From Trema orientale (taxonomy: Eukaryota > Streptophyta > Magnoliopsida > Rosales > Cannabaceae): a stretch of DNA of 64,000 nt. The translations under genes and the position numbers were made by a program. Where the stretch lies: NCBI GenBank assembly GCA_002914845.1, contig JXTC01000004.1:1139203-1203202 (forward strand), in the 5' to 3' direction. Under the pieces are notes generated by a model. That model saw nothing but the letters and a program-made list of their open reading frames with translations, searched no databases and had not been told where the DNA came from. Shown piece after piece: positions 12,526 through 24,187 of this stretch (the stretch's first letter is position 1; each line of letters starts with the position of its first letter).

Positions 12526-12532
12526 ATTTATA
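12526..12532 (-). promoter_or_regulatory. TATA box of GBF1
   Basis: TATAAAT on the minus strand lies about 30 bases before the expected start of the 5' UTR exon (about 12432-12500). A TGAGTCA motif (12477-12483) lies just downstream. Confidence 0.5.
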
Positions 12533-12875
12533 GTCTCCATGTCCAAACAATCCCCTTTCTTTCTTTCTTTCTTTTTTTTATTTTTTTTTTATTTTTTTCA
12601 AAATCAACGGCCAAGAATTCAGGGTTCAAAAACCTCCAAATCCAATCTCAGCCGTCCAAAGGAGGAACAGCCGAACAGGAAGCTCTCTCTTCCCTTCTTC
12701 TTCTGGGTTTGTTGTTCTGGTTGTTTGAGAGTTGAGTTGAGGTTCGTTGTTGTTAACTGCCGTTTTACTGTGTAAGTACGCGCGTAATTAGCGTCGTACG
12801 GAGTCTGATCCGGTGTGGCGAGTTTTTGAGAGAGAGAGAGAGAGGGGTTTAGGCTTTAGGGTTTCGTCGCGATGA

Positions 12876-12881
12876 CACGTG
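12876..12881. promoter_or_regulatory. Palindromic G-box upstream of GBF1
   Basis: The motif reads GACACGTGCG, a perfect CACGTG core about 350 bases upstream of the TATA box. A second ACGT-core site (TACGTGA) lies near 12906. CACGTG is the site this factor family binds, so self-regulation is possible. A six-base motif can occur by chance. Confidence 0.4.
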
Positions 12882-12899
12882 CGAGCATGAGGGAGCTAG

Positions 12900-14370
12900 C
12901 TGTCGATACGTGACTGGATTAGACAATGACGAAGCAAAAGAAGTATAAAAATAAATGAAAAGATTGTAAAAGATGACTCATCCTGACAACTAACGGATAA
13001 CCTTCTTTTTTTAATATTTTATATATCTATTTGTTTTTGTTTTGTTTTCCTTTGTGTTAATTTCTCTTTGGACCTCCAAAATACTAGTTTTGTTCCACTC
13101 AAGCCCCTGGCTTTCAAATTTAGATGTTTTAGTACCCTAAAGAATACTATTATTGCAATTTTAACCTTTTTTTTTTTTTTAAATTGTTCGTCAAATAGTT
13201 AGACAAAAAACATTGAATGTGTTCTCACGTGACCAGCTATTAGGTTTAAAATGATAATTTTAATTATAATCATACAAAGGTGTATTTGTACGATGAGTTA
13301 CTGACATAGGAAATTGAGTGCAAGTATTATTATTATTACACAATTGGCCGATGGATTTGACACTCTCAGCTTGTTGAGAAGCTAGCTGAGCCTAATATTA
13401 TACTGTAAGAAGACAGAAGAGTTATCAGTGAATATAATTCCTTAATTAGCTTACCAATTTCGTGTGTATTTATATTATTTGCATATGGAATAAAATAAAT
13501 TTTGTTATTAGAAGACTATGATCGAAGATATTAGTCATATTCGACAAAGGAAGAAGAAGATATTAGCTATATTAAGAGAACATGTTTTCGTTAAAAAAAA
13601 TATTAGTGAATTTACTCGGAATTATACTCCAAGAAGTAATCACGTGAGGTACATGGTGTTTTCTGTCCAATTTTTTGACAGACTAACAGTACAAGAAGGG
13701 TTAAAAGTGCAACAATAGTATTCGCTTGGGGGCAAAACGTGAAAATAACTTTTTTTTTTTTTTTTTCTGTTTGTAAAAAAAAATCTAGTTTTTTTGAGAC
13801 CGGAGGTTTCTGTGGGCCCCTTTTCTGTAATGTGCTTCTCTACTGTTCGAACAAAAAGGTGAAGTGCACGCGCGCGAGAGTCTATCGTTTGCCTTCGGAT
13901 TATGTAAGTCTTGGAGTGGCCGGTGGGCCCACTGAAATCCAATGCACCAAATGGACATTCGCCCGAATCGCCCCCATAACTTTTCTGCCATTATATATTA
14001 TGCGCCTTTTCTTTTTCTTTTCTCAGTTAATTTATTTATTTTTGTATAATTTTAGGCTATGTATATTAGCCAATGCTCTGCAAGTATACAGACATGAAAA
14101 GTAGTTAGATTCTATGTCAAATAATTTATGTCTCTTACTATGCAGTTAGATTCAATATTTTTACAACAGTTATGTTTCCTCAAAAAAATTTGAAATAAAC
14201 TAAATAAATAAAAAAAAAACTTAATCAAACGCTACTTGCAACTGAAATTATTTATATCACAATTAAGAGTTGGAGAAACAATGCCAAACTTGCCCAAGTT
14301 TACTGGTGGCTACTTGTATAGAGTTTTTCTCAGTAATTTCTTAGTTTAGAGGTTGAACATGTCTTTAGCG

Positions 14371-14421
<51 letters not shown>

Positions 14422-15710
14422 TAAATAATTGAGCATGCTAACTCGTGGTAAGGACGGAGTTAGAACCCTCGTTGAGAGGGTCCAAAATAAATAAGCATAG
14501 TTGTCTATTTATTTTTCTTAAGAATTGAATCGATCTAAGGAAGCTACGAGAAGTACTAGTAAAGGCAGCTGACAAAATGGAAGGGAACCATATAAAATGA
14601 GACGGATAAAGCAGGGAGAGAATCAGAATTTTGGTCTAATAGAAACTAAAATTGAATTTTATCTAGGAGACTATTTTATATTTTTTCTAGTGTGGGCTAT
14701 GGACATAATTTAGGCTAAAAGATTATAAATAAGTGTAATAATTGAACATTTTTAAAAGAAAAAACAAATGACAATGTCCCTCCGTCCTATAAACGAAGGA
14801 AGAAGAGTGCGATAGGAAATTTGATATTGTTAAACTTATGAAGAACAATAAAAGTTTTTAAAATGTGGGTCATATTTCACATCAAATCTTTAGAAAAAAA
14901 AAGTGATTTACGTAGAGTCCAACCACTTTTTTTTTTTTTTAAATAGTTATTTTAAACAACACAGTAATATACCAAATTGATCTTTATTACAAGAGACTGA
15001 GAGAGAAGCAATAGATGAAACAGATAAGAAATAGATGAGTCATTTTTCGGTGAACCGGATTTATTTATTTGTTTGTTTATTTTTTATATGAATTTGGTGG
15101 ACAGGATTGTTGTACAATCATTAGAAGCTGGGTGCATAAATTGATTAGTGGTGACACTGTCCAGTAATATTTCTGTTAAGTATCCTCACTTTATTTTTAT
15201 TTTTTTAGTCTTTCTGAAAACTATTAATGTCACGTTTAAGTGGGGGACATTTTTTAGTAGTCTAACAAATGTTGGGTCATACATTATCTCTAAACTCCAA
15301 TCGGATAACCAGTAAAGTAATGACCGGGGAGCAATATAGAGCACACTTTGCACTATTGGGTTTTACGTGTGACGCGCACATTTGACCAAAACTAGTCCAA
15401 TTATTTGGTTCATCTTTAAACTCCAATAATAAATAGAGCTTTAAACCGACCTTTGTGTCTAAAGCTTATAGGTTCTAGTGTAGCAAACTCTTCTAGCGGA
15501 TAGAGACCCTTCCGATTTGAACCTTTTTGGCTTAAGGAAGCTGATTGTCAGGATGTGGTTAAAAATAATTGGGGCGTTCATGGAATGTTGGCAGACGAGT
15601 GACGTATTTAGGAAGTGAAGTATGGACCGGTTTGGGAGATGGCGAAAAGAACTACGTAGAAAGCAACATAGGCTTGAAAATCTGTATAAAATCCCTAATT
15701 GTGGTAACTA
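12900..15710. other. Gene-free AT-rich DNA
   Basis: No conserved coding region was recognised. It includes T-runs and an ATT microsatellite (14371-14421). Short open frames here span homopolymers and show no family resemblance. Confidence 0.6.
14371..14421. repeat. (ATT)n microsatellite
   Basis: An uninterrupted run of about 17 ATT/TTA trinucleotides. Confidence 0.9.
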
Positions 15711-15711
15711 T

Positions 15712-15840
15712 AGGCTGCGTTTGGTATTGGATTCGAATCCTATTCTTCAAATCCAGAAACAATTCTTCAAATCCAAAAACAACTTTTATATAGAAAGTTG
15801 GAAGGATAATGTTTATCTTTCCAACTTAAATATCCATGAT
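15712..15840. mobile_element. Partial relative of the 18.8 kb Tourist-like MITE
   Basis: It starts with GGCTGCGTTTGGTAT followed by ATTCGAATCCTATTCTTC and AACTTTTATATAGAAAGTTG, the same words in the same order as the complete MITE at 18795. The right end is missing. Confidence 0.5.
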
Positions 15841-17639
15841 CTTTCTATAGCATACTCAATGTGGGATCTGGGGCATTATAACATGCCATATTTATATCTC
15901 TCTCCATATATTTATATGTAAAAATTTAAATCTCTATAAATATTTATTTGTAACATTTTAATTAAAAACTATGTTTTATGTAAATTTTAACTAAATTAAA
16001 TCCTGCAAAATAAGATTGTAAAGTAAGCTATAGTATATAAATACATAAACTTATTATTTCAAGAAGTTTGGCTAAAGCTTATTTGTTATATTTTCCTTTG
16101 CTATATATATATACACGCATATACATATAAATATATTGAAAGAATGAATGAACTATAATTTCTAATAATTTGGTTATATCTTTGGAGCTTGAATTTTTTT
16201 TAAGGAAAATAACACTAAGGAAAATAATAGTGAGGACAAAATTGAAGAAATAAAGAAAGATAAAATTTTCATAAAATTTTATAAGATTTCGGGTTCAAAA
16301 CTTTCTTATTCATAATCTTTATATGATAATCTATATCATTTAGACATCTCTCATACTTCCTCTTTAAAAAAAATATTTCCATTATTTTTGTTATTATCTA
16401 AATAAGTAAAAATAATAATTTCTCAAAATATGTATATATATATATATATTTCGTTTCTTGTGAGATTCAAGTTCCAAACAAGACCTAAATAAAGTGAAAA
16501 GAAAATATATATATAGTTCGTTTCTTGTGAGATTCAAGTTCCAAACAAGACCTAAATAAAGTGAAAAGAAAAACAATTATAGGAAACACTACTAAGCGAA
16601 AAAAAAGGTGTACATGAGGTAAACAATGAATATATGTTGAATAAGATAGTATCATGCATGGAAAATAAAAAGAGAACACTAAAAGTGATAAGTTTCTAGT
16701 GACCAGCTCCACTGCATGACTATATGTCTCACCTATAAATGGAGCTAAAAAGACAATATTTTGCTGTATAGGGGAGCGTAAAAATTATGATATATACTAT
16801 AATACTTTTGTTCTTTTGAATAGATATGTGTTTGATAAATTTGTTATTCCACTAGTAGTACTAATGGCCCCAGTGGATTCCAACAAAGAAATGTATGTCG
16901 ACCAGGCTCGATCCTAGTAGAATAGCTGACTATAGTATATATGCTTTAGTAATAAAAGCAATATATATCTTAGAATGAGTAAATACATATTTATGGATGT
17001 TTTAATATATACTTATAAATATGATCTATATTGCCATAATCGTAATTGAAAGAAATAAAAAGAAAAAGAATGAGAATAAAATAAAATAAAACGATATGAG
17101 AATTATTCTTTGTATTATATTGTGTATGTAAAAGTAATAAAAAAGAGGATCACATATATTCATTAAAACATCGGTAATTCATGTAGTTATTTAGCCCAAC
17201 AAATGTAATAAAAATGTGTTAAATTTATGAAAATATTTTTTTAAAAGTATATATATTTTAAAGTAGATAGATTTTTAGAGTTAAAATTTTATTTTAAACT
17301 TTAAATGTAACAAACAGAGAATAAAGTATCTATAGATTATCGCATTTCTTAGAGTGTTACTAGGAAAGCATTCTTATTCTTTTCCCCCTAAATTTATGTG
17401 GTCTTATATATTTCCCATTTCTATCTTTTATATATTGATAAACATTTGAATGAGAATCATTACGTATTATATAATTTCCATTACTCTTTAGTAAACATCC
17501 TAAAGAGGAATGCTAGAATCAGAGTACACATTTGATGTGTAAATCAGTCATTATATCATCTATTAGAATGGATCCATGCCTCAATAAACTTCTGCAATGT
17601 TTAGATTAAAATTTCTTTAGTGTTTCTTATTAAATCATT
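15841..17639. other. Gene-free AT-rich DNA
   Basis: Apart from the tandem repeat at 16451-16571 nothing was recognised. It is very AT-rich with many TATATA tracts. Confidence 0.6.
16451..16571. repeat. 67-base tandem duplication
   Basis: TCGTTTCTTGTGAGATTCAA and the next 34 bases recur exactly 67 bases later (16451 and 16518), separated by a TA-rich spacer. A recent local duplication, noncoding as far as can be seen. Confidence 0.85.
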
Positions 17640-17644
17640 TAAAA

Positions 17645-17785
17645 TGCAAACATAGGAAAAAAAAGTTAACCTCCATTTATTACAAAAAAATGAAAATAAT
17701 TCACATATTCTAGGACTCGAACTCCCAACCTAAGACTCAAATCCCACCAAACCCCTCCACTTAACTAGCCCTAATGGGCGGATAC
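17645..17785 (-). mobile_element. tRNA-derived SINE, copy 2 (degraded)
   Basis: On the minus strand, an A-box-like GGCTAGTTAAGTGG is followed by a B-box-like GGGAGTTCGAGTCCTAG and then a 3' segment TGTAATAAATGGAGGTTAAC that resembles the 3' part of the SINE at 2925-3119. No clear target duplication was found. Confidence 0.5.
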
Positions 17786-18794
17786 GATTTATAATCAATG
17801 CGTAAAAAACTTAAGGAATAAGTATAGCTTTATTTAAAAAAAATAAGGAACGAGGATTTTTTGTTTGTTTTTTTTTTTTTGAGGAGAAAGAATTAAAGGG
17901 GAACTTTTAACCGAACTGGGAAATGATGAAATTTGCACGATGAAATTTGCTAAAAATGGATATACCATATTTTTCAAGCTAATGACTTCATAAGCTTTCA
18001 GTGTCAGGTAATTAAACTCCTCAATATGGCATTTATATCTTGCTTACGTAAATGATATATGACCAACTAATGTCCACATCTAACGAAAGTATATTTAAAT
18101 GCAATACACATTAGGGATTTACACGCTGAACAAATAACGAACATATATCATTTATAAAGTCTTGAAAATAATAAATATAGAGAACTTGAACCAAATTAGG
18201 AAATTAAAAATATCTGGATTCGAATCCCTCTTTTCCTATATATTCACACATATATCCAAAAATTCTAAACTAATTGAGATTAGATCACCAATCTAGACCA
18301 AATAAGGCTAGCTTAATTGGCATCTAGAAACATCATATACTGGAGAATATTATTAAACAAGGTATGCAAAAGTAAATAAAAGATGATAATTTTCAGTAAT
18401 CCTAATGAATTCCAATCTTTTGTTTCTTATCAATAATTTGCGTATATACTTTTGGAAGTATGGACATAATCCCTAGTCTTGAAGTCTACAAATAGACCTT
18501 TGTAAAGGAAATTTGCCCACGCTTCATTTTCTCTACTTCATCTCTTCATGTTAACATTTTCACTCTATTTCGTTAAACTATTGTAGAACGTGTTCAAACT
18601 TTTTGTTAATCTTTTTCTTCAAAAGCTTGTTCTAATCCTACTTTAGAATGAGTACTTGAGAATGCACCCTTACAAAATTAGTCATTGAATCCATGTGAGG
18701 CCATGCTTGCACCCAAATATCGTCCCGAGTGAGGCGAAATTTATTAATAAGGAAAGTGGACAATAACTCCACAACCTTATTTTTATTTTTTTTA

Positions 18795-18982
18795 GGGCGC
18801 GTTTGGTATATGATTTGAATCTTATTCTACAAATCCAAAAATAATTTTTATATAGAAAACTAATAGCTTTTATATAAAAAGTTGATAGTATAAACTATTA
18901 TCTTTTTATCCTATCAACTTTCTATATAAAAGTTGTTTTTGGATTTATAGAATAAGATTCGAATATTATACCAAACACGCCC
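18795..18982. mobile_element. Tourist-like MITE (PIF/Harbinger), 188 bp
   Basis: The terminal inverted repeats are GGGCGCGTTTGGTATA and TATACCAAACACGCCC. The TTA duplication is seen on both sides (18792-18794 and 18983-18985). The interior is close to a full palindrome built on AACTTTTTATATAAAAG-like arms. It has no coding capacity. Confidence 0.85.
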
Positions 18983-19077
18983 TTAGTGTCTACATAACCA
19001 ATGATTTTCTCGAAATCAAGATCAATTAAACTGATTGGTTATGTACCAAGAGTCCGAAATGCTCCACCAAATCAATA

Positions 19078-19259
19078 AGTAATGCTATAGGGCACCATAT
19101 GGTATCAGCACCACACGATAAGTCAGTATGTAACTGACTAATTATAATTAGACTCTAGGTAGGGCCCAAGTAAAACTCAATTTATTAATTAGAACCACCC
19201 AATGACAGACCTACACATTATTATGGTGCTGGGCATCATTGGTGCCATATAGTATTACT
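19078..19259. mobile_element. Foldback MITE, about 182 bp
   Basis: The left arm AGTAATGCTATAGGGCACCA pairs with the right-end complement AGTAATACTATATGGCACCA, and the pairing extends to about 36 bases ending in AGCACCA. The superfamily and target duplication were not resolved. Confidence 0.6.
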
Positions 19260-19679
19260 CGTAGTATTCGCTATTGTAGAACACCTCTGCAATCCAATTC
19301 AGTCGAGTCCTATTGCCAAGGGTTTGAGACACGTGCATGTCTGTTTATTAATAATGAGACAGGTTTAAGACAGTACGTAGGGACATGTGATCTCTTATGG
19401 TGTTTTTGGCTTTAATCATTCAATGGAAAAAAATAGGAGAAATGTCAACTTTAAAGAGGGAGGGGGAAAAAAAAAAAAGCCAAGCACACGGATTGAAATG
19501 GCTAGTGTACAGATCTTGTAGCAACAAAACATTTGAATATTATGATAGTGGTAATTAACGAACCAAATGCCCAAAATTACAATATATATAACGCTGCTAG
19601 TTTATTTATCTTGATTTGATTGTAATAATAACAAAAGGAAAATATATTGTAAAAACAAAATGAAAAAGAGAGATTTATA

Positions 19680-20475
19680 AAGTTCAATCCATTGTCATAT
19701 TAATTTGGTAAAGAAAAGCAAAATTGGTCTGCCAGAATGTGCTTGGCGGCCTCATATGAAATATTATAAATTAAGAAAGTAACCAATATATACCTAAGGA
19801 AGCATGCATAGGAATAAACTAGGACTAATTAAAAGGAAGCATCAACTAATTAACCAATGAATCAAAAGGGATTCTCCAATAAATGTGTCACTCAAATTTT
19901 TTTTGTCCAATCTTAATTTAAAAGATAAGTACGAGGGGCGTAATTGAATCCAACCGCAGTCATTTCTGGACCTAAGTATTCGAGACTATTATTATTCAGG
20001 TTATGCCAAATTACAAACCATGAGAGGTCGAACAAATAATGAGGACTATAAACATTATTCCTAGAAGCAATTGAAAAGAGCTGTTGGTGTCGTCCGTGTG
20101 GATTGAAGAATGTCCATTCAGCTTGTTATTTTCGATGCCGAAAGAACCATAACCATTTTGGAAAGGAAGCAAAGGATGACCATTTAAGAAAGGGTTCATG
20201 TCAAGTCCACCGTCGCTTGTTTGATCCAGTAATACGAAACACCATTTTCAATCATTATCCATATCTCAATCGATCGATCTCATGAGTCTATCACGATAGA
20301 TGAAAGAAAGATTATCGGACAATTTACCTATACTTCGGACATAGTTTGCTTTTATACGTTGAGGTACTTCGATCAACTTGAATTTCTCTGTGCTCGGACT
20401 AAAGGCAACTACTTCAAACTCCCAGCCGCGTCCTCCTCCAACTTTATTTTAATGCAAGCCCCAATGAATATAGTT
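19680..20475 (-). pseudogene. 3' fragment of an F-box (FBA type) gene
   Basis: On the minus strand this stretch matches the C-terminal coding part and the 3' flank of the intact F-box gene at 34884-36275. The peptide that can still be read includes NPFLNGHPLLPFQNGYGSFG and a segment ending CSTSHGL, where the intact gene has CSASHGL. The noncoding flank is also shared (CAATCCATTGTCATATT near 19687 and 34706). The F-box itself and the N-terminal two thirds are absent, and the homology stops near 20475. It is therefore a partial duplicate that cannot make a working F-box protein. Confidence 0.75.
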
Positions 20476-20802
20476 TGTAATAGTAATCATTAATTTCGTA
20501 GTAAGTGATCTAGAATTTATCTTTTTGCATATAGGACTCTATAATTAATATGTAGGAACGTGAAAAAAAAAGACCTAGGAAATTAACTGAAGTATATTTA
20601 GTATAAAAGTATATCAAAAAGTTTAAAATAAGAATCAAACTCTTAATTCAATGAAATAAGAATCCTATAATTCCGTAATAATTGATTTAGAATTATTTAT
20701 CTATTTGCATATCGGACTTAATTTATATATATAGAAAGGCCATTTTTAAAGTTTTTTAATATACAACCATTTAGCACAGTAGTTAATTCATTTTCAATTG
20801 GG

Positions 20803-20890
20803 GGAGAGCGTGGCTGAGTGGAGTACTAATTAAAGTGTCGGATTACTAATATAAGAGTTTTTCCTGCCAAGGTTTCGCATGGGAAGTATT
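20803..20890 (+). tRNA. Relic of a tRNA-Ser(GCU)-like sequence, probably plastid-derived
   Basis: GGAGAGCGTGGCTGAGTGG followed by AGTGTCGGATTACTAAT resembles the first two thirds of plastid trnS-GCU (acceptor arm, D arm, anticodon stem) with a GCT to ACT change at the anticodon. The variable arm and T arm are degenerate and the acceptor stem no longer closes. It is a nonfunctional copy, or less likely a SINE head. Confidence 0.4.
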
Positions 20891-20899
20891 AGACGATAA

Positions 20900-22050
20900 T
20901 TTCAATTGATATTATGAACATATATATGTTGAAATTTTTAAGAGATAAATTAGTAGGGGTACTTAACAATCATTCCATGTTTTCATCTTTGATAGCAATG
21001 TAACACCTCTCCGGAAATTTTCCTTGCGATGATCAGCACTTACTTCCGATAAAGCGACAGGCTTGGAAGTTGGATTTGTACCTAAAAACATGGTCTCATC
21101 AGCTTTGGTATATATTTGGTAAAAGATTTTGTCATTAGCAGAAAATAATAGAAGTCAAATACATATGTGGTAAGGCAATGTAGAAGATAAGAAATATATA
21201 TATATATATATGGTGCACCACCAAGCATGGACGAAGCGACATTGTGGCCAGTGGGGACTTATTTTTTATTTTATTTTTATATATATATATATACACAACA
21301 TATTAAAAACAATTAATCTTTACATACATATATAAACCTTGAAACTAAACCTATAAACCCCACTCAAAAAATTATTAGTCCCACAAACATATAACTAATT
21401 AATTTTCACATGTTAGTCTAGTTTTTTTTTTCCCCTTTCTTCTAAAAAAAATTAATTGATTTTTGTTCTATTTTTATCATTTTTCGATCCTTCTGATAAA
21501 TTTGGTTGAATTTAGTTACACTAAGTAGAAAAAACTAAAATGTACCTAAATTCATTAGGACCATCCTCACCTCAAGTCCCAAGTTTAGCACAATTTATAT
21601 ATAAAAGGTAAAAAGAAAATAAAAAAAATTGTCTCTTCCCCAGGAGTTAAAAATAAAAACACTTTAAATTTTTATTTTTTTATTTTTTTATTTCTATTTC
21701 TCCGTGAAGCATGTTTGATCCTTTATTTCTAGCTAGTAATTCTTTAGATTAAAAAAGTATCGATGATCTTCCAAATCAAAGACTTGATATAGTTTTTTTT
21801 TTTAAATGTACGTTCATATTACTTTTATTAGTTGCTACGAATAATCAATAGATGAATGACAATTTTTTGTTTGTACTGAGAAAATATATTTAATAGACTT
21901 GATAACATACTTCATTATCGTACAACATACATTCTTAAAGCGTAAAGAATTGTCTACTACAATTATAGTGTTTAAATTTAAATTTTTTTAAAGTTTTAAC
22001 CCCATTAGCAAAAATTTCCTTGAACCCAATATTAATTCTCACATACCCAA
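20900..22050. other. Gene-free AT-rich DNA
   Basis: AT microsatellites (21197-21212 and 21280-21292) and homopolymers. No coding region was recognised. Confidence 0.6.
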
Positions 22051-22065
22051 ATTCAAGGTATGCCC

Positions 22066-22158
22066 ATGGCGGAGTTTTTGTTGCAGCAGCGGTCGACCTC
22101 GAACTCGTCGCAGGGCGTGTACCTAGACAAAAGCGCATCATCGTCGTTCGATTTCTAA
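22066..22158 (+). CDS. Small ORF, 30 residues, or a remnant first exon
   Basis: The ATG sits in a strong context (CCCATGGCGG), and the peptide begins MAEFLLQQRSTSNSSQG, rich in Ser and Gln. Local GC is much higher than in the flanking AT-rich DNA, from about 22050 to 22200. I recognise no family. It could be a first-exon relic, a micropeptide or chance. Confidence 0.2.
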   Translation: MAEFLLQQRSTSNSSQGVYLDKSASSSFDF

Positions 22159-22758
22159 TCGGACAGTTTGGGAAAGGCAGCCTTATCAGTTGCCTCTCTA
22201 TTTTATTATATGCGTACCTGCCATCAAGTATTCTCGATCGAGTCTTGATAGAATTGTCGAGATAGTTCATTTAATTAGAAACAAAGCGTTTTATAATTCA
22301 AGCAGTAACTGTTTTTTGTCATACGTTGACTATCACTAGTTAAAGGGTTTTATTACCAAGATTAATATATTAAAGTGACACAGATTTCTAATAGTAATAG
22401 AATAAACAAAAAGTGCATGCAGAGAATTGTATTTCTTTTTTTTTTTTTTTTTTTTTTGAAGGGGGCATGCAGAGAATTTGAGTAACCTAAGGCAGCTAAG
22501 CATATAAAAATAAATAAACAAATAAAAAATAAAAGACTCAAATTAGGAAGAGTTTATTAGAGTACAAAGAGTGGAACCCACAATCCTTCATTGAGTGGGG
22601 TCCTTCACCGAGATCACTCTGCCAATTTTGATGAGTAGACACAACTCTCTTCAAATTAAAACAAGCTCCTCCTTTTGATCCATAGAGTTAGATAACAAAA
22701 TAAGGATTTAAAAAGAAAAAAGAAAAAAGAAAAAAAAGGTCAGAGGGGTAGTGGGAGG

Positions 22759-23486
22759 TAGGGGTGGCAATTCGTGTTGTCGTGTCATATTCGTGTCGTG
22801 TCGAGACATATATATATAACGAACAATTACCAAATCCAAACTCGACACGTTTATTATTCGTGTCATGATTTGTAAACCCACACCCGACACGCGAAATAAA
22901 CAGGTTAACCTGTGAGCGACACATTTAACACGTTATTTAAATAGGTCGTATTCAGATCGTGTCCAACGTAACACGATCTGCTTACATGTATACTATTAAC
23001 CCGTTAATTGAACTCAATTTAACATGTTAATGTTAAATATGTTGTATTTGGTTCAATTTGACATAACGTATTTACCTATTAATTTTAACATGTTAACCTA
23101 TTTCACATTTCTAATATAACTTGATATAATCTATTAACTTATTTTATATTTCCAATATAACCAAGCAACCATAATCAAATAAATATAACACACAATCCAA
23201 AGTTTAAAACCAAAATAAAACTTTCAAGTTTTAGTACATAAAACATAAAAGGGACGTTTTAAGTCTTGGTACACACAAGATAATACAATGTCTCAAAAAC
23301 TTTAATCGCGTTAAACGGGTCAATTTCGGGTTTAACATGTTAACCTACTAATGACCTATTATTTAATCGTGTTTAATCGGATTTAACCTGTTTTGACCTG
23401 TACCTGTTTAAGATAAACCTAAACCCACTAACTTCGTGTCGTTTTCGAGTCGTGTTATCGTGTCGTAACCTAAATTGCTACCCCTA
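22759..23486. mobile_element. Non-autonomous hAT element, 728 bp, perfect 8-base target duplication
   Basis: The ends are TAGGGGTGGCAATT and AATTGCTACCCCTA. GTGGGAGG is found on both sides (22751-22758 and 23487-23494). The subterminal DNA is full of CGTGTC/GACACG words in both orientations, probable transposase-binding repeats. There is no coding capacity. It lies about 180 bases upstream of the RING-type gene at 23668, so it may sit in that gene's promoter. Confidence 0.9.
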
Positions 23487-23667
23487 GTGGGAGGGACCAC
23501 ATATTCCCATCTCTCAGTGCTCAGCTGTGAGCGAGAGAGCCGGGACTTCACTCGACTACACAACCGTCTTGATTCCCTGCCATTTACTACTATCACCACC
23601 ACACTCTCTCTCTCTCTAAAAAAAAAAAAAAAGAGAGAAAGAGAGAAAAAAAAAAAAAACAGAGAAA

Positions 23668-24187
23668 ATGAGGCTCCTCGAGGTTCTTCGCTTCTTCTAC
23701 TTGTTTTACGTTCTGAGCCTGTTTTTCTACTTCGCCATTTTCGTTCCACACACGGATTATGCCACGACGATCGTCACTAGTCTTCTGATTCTTGTTTTCG
23801 CTGGGCTGGGTGTAGCCGAATGGGGTTTTTCCGCCTCCAGAGATTCCTGAAGTACTGGTTCCTCTGGTGATCTCTTACGCTGGCCTCGGTCACCTCCGTA
23901 CTCCGAACCGCGATTTCTGCCTAGCCTGTAGTCACGTGTTTAGAGATAACGATGTCTTGAGGATATCTTCTCATTGCTTCCGTGCGCTCCACACGCATTG
24001 CTTCGAACTACTTCTTAATTTCTTTCCGGCTCCAAATTGCCCTCTCTGTCCAACTCACCGGATGAGCAATCCAATACTCCCTTTGGATTTGGCGCGAATT
24101 CGTCTCTGCACTTTGACCGACGATGATATGGCGGATCTGGAGGAGGACGAGCAGGAGATGCCGCCGCTGGAGGACGGACGTGAGTAG
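23668..24187 (+). pseudogene. Membrane-anchored RING-H2-like gene, copy 1 (one frame change)
   Basis: The first frame (23668-23850) starts MRLLEVLRFFYLFYVLSLFF and contains two hydrophobic segments. A second, overlapping frame (entering by 23830, stop 24185-24187) carries PNRDFCLACSHVF, then SSHCFRALHTHC, then NCPLC, and an acidic tail (LTDDDMADLEEDEQE). The two frames join cleanly across GGGGTTTTT at 23822-23830, so one base seems lost or gained in a homopolymer. This could be a real mutation or an assembly error. The zinc finger follows C-x2-C ... C-x-(H)-x2-H-x2-C ... C-x2-C, but the first histidine is replaced by arginine (codon 23981-23983). It is a paralogue of the gene at 37712-38329, sharing PNRD-C, HxHC, LPLD and the acidic tail. 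Such proteins may be E3 ubiquitin ligases. I recognise no named family. Confidence 0.65.

Noticed and set aside
12539-12775. 78-codon plus-strand frame near the GBF1 promoter
   Set aside because: It runs over T-rich low-complexity DNA in the promoter of a minus-strand gene, with no family resemblance.
13640-14104. Overlapping frames of about 100-120 codons on both strands
   Set aside because: They are poly-Phe/Lys from homopolymers, without intron signals or homology that I can see.
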